From assembly GCA_031421855.1 (NCBI GenBank), contig JANOPN010000094.1:1-7239 (forward strand): a stretch of DNA of 7,239 bases. Reading direction: 5' to 3'. Below, one piece after another: positions 6,185-7,239 of this stretch; position 1 is the stretch's first letter; each line of letters starts with the position of its first letter. Both the position numbers and the translations under genes were made by a program. Source of the DNA: JAAFHN01 sp031421855 (GTDB lineage: Bacteria; Pseudomonadota; Gammaproteobacteria; Burkholderiales; Burkholderiaceae_C). The notes beneath the pieces were generated by a model. That model saw nothing but the letters and a program-made list of their open reading frames with translations, made no database searches and had not been told where the DNA came from.

Positions 6185-6502
6185 ATGTCAAAACACGCCA
6201 AAACCTTGCTCGTTATTTTTGCCGAAGCCGTACTTGAAAAGCGCTTGGTACACGATGCCAAGCGCTTGGGCGCACATGGCTACACGGTGTGGGATGTTCG
6301 CGGCGGTAGCGGCCTAGACGGACCCAGCCCCAACACCCGCGACGGCGCTTGGGAGTCAGACCGCACCATTGAGATGAAGCTGATTTGCAGCGCCGTCGTG
6401 GCAGACGCCATCGCTGAGCACGTGCTGAGCACCTATGGTGCCAACCACGGCATCAGCTTGTACTTCAGTGCGGTTGAGGTCATGCGGTCGGAGAAGTTTT
6501 AG
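6185..6502 (+). CDS. sbtB: SbtB-like PII-family signalling protein, without the redox loop
   Basis: A 105-residue small cytosolic protein with a PII ferredoxin-like fold. Cyanobacterial SbtB forms a trimer that binds adenine nucleotides (cAMP, AMP, ADP, ATP) and docks on SbtA to control bicarbonate uptake; the same role is inferred here from the pairing. Visible features: first strand KTLLVIFAE (6-14), helix to about 29, AHGYTVWDVRGGSG (30-43) leading into a long T-loop (about 39-60), and the second beta-alpha unit IEMKLICSAVVADAIAEHV (62-80). The chain ends at EVMRSEKF, exactly where cyanobacterial SbtB continues into its Cys-containing C-terminal loop. The start follows the sbtA stop by 1 bp, and GGAG (6170-6173) lies 11 bases before the ATG, so the two genes are co-translated or at least co-transcribed. 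No nucleotide-binding residue can be proven by eye. Confidence 0.88.
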   Translation: MSKHAKTLLVIFAEAVLEKRLVHDAKRLGAHGYTVWDVRGGSGLDGPSPNTRDGAWESDRTIEMKLICSAVVADAIAEHVLSTYGANHGISLYFSAVEVMRSEKF

Positions 6503-6523
6503 TTCACCGACTCGTTTACTTTG

Positions 6524-6571
6524 ATAGCAACAAACCCAATGAATCCGGCGACCGAGTGCCAGAAAAGCATC
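6524..6571 (+). repeat. 48-bp direct repeat, copy A
   Basis: It matches 6907-6954 without gaps at 39 of 48 positions. The best-conserved part is an 18-base block beginning CAAACCCAATGAATCC (6531-6546). It lies 21 bases after the sbtB stop. Confidence 0.75.
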
Positions 6572-6594
6572 GAAAACACCCCAAAACCCTCTTC

Positions 6595-6612
6595 TGTGCC
6601 CTCTGCGCCCTC
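6595..6612. repeat. Two 9-bp tandem units, GCAGAGGGC-like
   Basis: TGTGCCCTC is followed directly by TGCGCCCTC, one mismatch apart. On the minus strand this reads as the CGCAGAGGGC type of microsatellite that I recall from many bacterial intergenic regions. It lies just beyond direct-repeat copy A. Confidence 0.4.
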
Positions 6613-6746
6613 AGCGCTTGAAGCGTTGAACTGCACCCACCAAACTGGGGCAGGCCGAAAATCTAACGGCTAGCAAGCACCCGCGAACCCGCAAACTCTT
6701 GCAGCATCACATTTCGTTCGAATCGACTTCTGGTTTTTGTCAATAG

Positions 6747-6900
6747 TGCCTGATTAGATACGTGCCTCAGACTCAAACGGCCGTCATCTAAAGCGTTGGC
6801 TGGGATCCAGTGGTCGTTTGCCCGCTAACCGATCACGCCTGGACTCCATGCCTTCGCTGGAATGACAGCCGAATATCTGAGGCAGGTATGTAATCAGGCA
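6747..6900. mobile_element. Fold-back (MITE-like) element
   Basis: The left arm (6747-6810) and the inverted right arm (6839-6900) pair over their whole length with a few small gaps, roughly 70% by eye, around a 28-base loop. The outer 25 bases (6747-6771 against 6876-6900) match at 23 positions and begin TGCCTGATTA. The inner arms resemble the common intergenic motif with GTCATTCC, an AGCGAAGGC centre and a TCCAG end. ATAG occurs directly outside both ends (6743-6746 and 6901-6904), which could be a 4-bp target duplication. No transposase is encoded, so any movement would need a protein from elsewhere. Confidence 0.6.
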
Positions 6901-6906
6901 ATAGTA

Positions 6907-6954
6907 ATAGCAGCAAACCCAATGAATCCGGTGACCAGAGGCATAAAAAGCATC
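6907..6954 (+). repeat. 48-bp direct repeat, copy B
   Basis: Second, diverged copy of 6524-6571 in the same orientation. It starts 6 bases after the right end of the fold-back element. The CGTTTACTTTG flank that precedes copy A is absent here, which fits the element having landed at, or replaced, the edge of this copy. Confidence 0.75.
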
Positions 6955-7026
6955 TAAACCAGCATAGAAGCCGCTAGTTTGACGGTCTGCGCGCATCGTG
7001 CGCGTGGCCAACGGCGAGGGAGGAAA

Positions 7027-7131
7027 ATGAGGGTCAGATACGAGGTCTCCCATCCTGCACATGCGCTTGGCATCTCGGGCTCAACAGTCAGTCGCGTGAT
7101 CTTCGCGGCAAAAAGTACGAAGGTGGTGTGA
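7027..7131 (+). other. 34-codon open frame with a good ribosome binding site
   Basis: GAGGGAGGAAA directly before the ATG at 7027 is a strong Shine-Dalgarno match, and the frame ends at TGA 7129-7131. The peptide contains ALGISGSTVSRVIFAAK (13-29), which has the look of a helix-turn-helix recognition segment. With only 34 residues and no recognised family this may be chance or a fragment of a larger lost gene. Confidence 0.15.
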
Positions 7132-7189
7132 CAATTACGACGATCGATTTGAGACTACATATCAGAAAAATGGGAAATGGGAGACCTCG
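7041..7189. repeat. Perfect 13-bp inverted repeat spaced by 123 bp
   Basis: CGAGGTCTCCCAT (7041-7053) and its exact complement ATGGGAGACCTCG (7177-7189) face each other. A shorter pair, CTGCAC (7055-7060) and GTGCAG (7193-7198), lies just beside them. The sequence GGGTCAGATACGAGG at the left arm is reminiscent of ends around REP-associated transposase genes, but no transposase is found between the arms. Confidence 0.5.
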
Positions 7190-7239
7190 AAGTGCAGATC
7201 AGCTTGGGCCGTTGGTGCAAAGGTGGCACTTAGCATGGC

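Larger units (their letters stand above)
6499..6669 (-). other. Open frame without start codon, possible gene remnant
   Basis: Between an in-frame TAG (6670-6672) and a TAA (6501-6499, overlapping the sbtB stop) 56 codons are open on the minus strand. The last 23 residues, from an internal ATG, read as a hydrophobic tail (MLFWHSVAGFIGFVAIKVNE). No ribosome binding site and no family match are apparent. The hydrophobic part lies in direct-repeat copy A, and copy B has a similar reading in the same phase. It may be the degraded 3' end of a membrane-protein gene, or a non-coding repeat that happens to be open. Confidence 0.2.
6503..7239. other. Gene-free, repeat-rich stretch
   Basis: No reading frame in these 737 bases has both a credible start and a family-like sequence. 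Base composition looks closer to even than in the genes to the left, and stop codons are scattered in all frames. The stretch contains a pair of 48-bp direct repeats, a fold-back element, a short tandem, a small GC-rich hairpin (6990-7004, 6-bp stem, no T-run) and a 13-bp inverted repeat. No tRNA-like cloverleaf or intrinsic terminator is visible after sbtB. Confidence 0.7.

Noticed and set aside
6990..7004. Hairpin considered as a terminator
   Set aside because: The stem is only 6 bp, there is no T-run on either strand, and it lies almost 500 bp from the sbtB stop.
6784..7062. 92-codon minus-strand open frame
   Set aside because: It runs through the fold-back element and repeat copy B, has no recognisable domain and has odd composition (Cys/Tyr runs). 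It is best explained as chance within repeats.
6978..7239. 87-codon plus-strand frame open to the right edge
   Set aside because: It has no plausible start, no known motif and unusual codon use. It crosses the 13-bp inverted repeat.

Overview
The window looks like the chromosome of a betaproteobacterium, probably of the Burkholderiales. The support is protein similarity by eye (ClpB, the YafS-like methyltransferase, GloB), moderately high GC, and the mltD-gloB/methyltransferase arrangement also known from E. coli (mltD-gloB-yafS-rnhA-dnaQ). All gene calls rest on reading motifs. No database search was possible.

Left part (1-2488): a minus-strand pair, gloB (glyoxalase II) followed by the start of an exported protein that by synteny should be the lytic transglycosylase MltD and runs off the left edge. 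Divergent from gloB is a degenerate class I SAM methyltransferase of the YafS type, and convergent with that is an unnamed 189-residue protein. Packing is extreme: the gloB and methyltransferase start codons share one CATG, and the stop codons of the methyltransferase and the unnamed gene share one TTAA.

Middle (2489-6502): an 88-bp divergent spacer carries a near-consensus sigma-32 heat-shock promoter for clpB, which encodes a complete 870-residue disaggregase. Thirty-one bases after clpB begins an SbtA-family sodium-dependent bicarbonate permease. It is followed after 1 bp by an SbtB-like PII signalling protein that lacks the C-terminal Cys-containing redox loop known in cyanobacterial SbtB. 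No terminator or promoter is visible between clpB and sbtA, so heat-shock read-through into the bicarbonate module is possible.

Right part (6503-7239): 737 bases without a convincing gene, built from repeats. These are two diverged direct copies of a 48-bp sequence, a 154-bp fold-back element with 25-bp termini matching at 23 positions, a short 9-bp tandem, and a perfect 13-bp inverted repeat spaced 123 bp apart. This looks like a graveyard of small non-autonomous elements downstream of the sbtAB pair.
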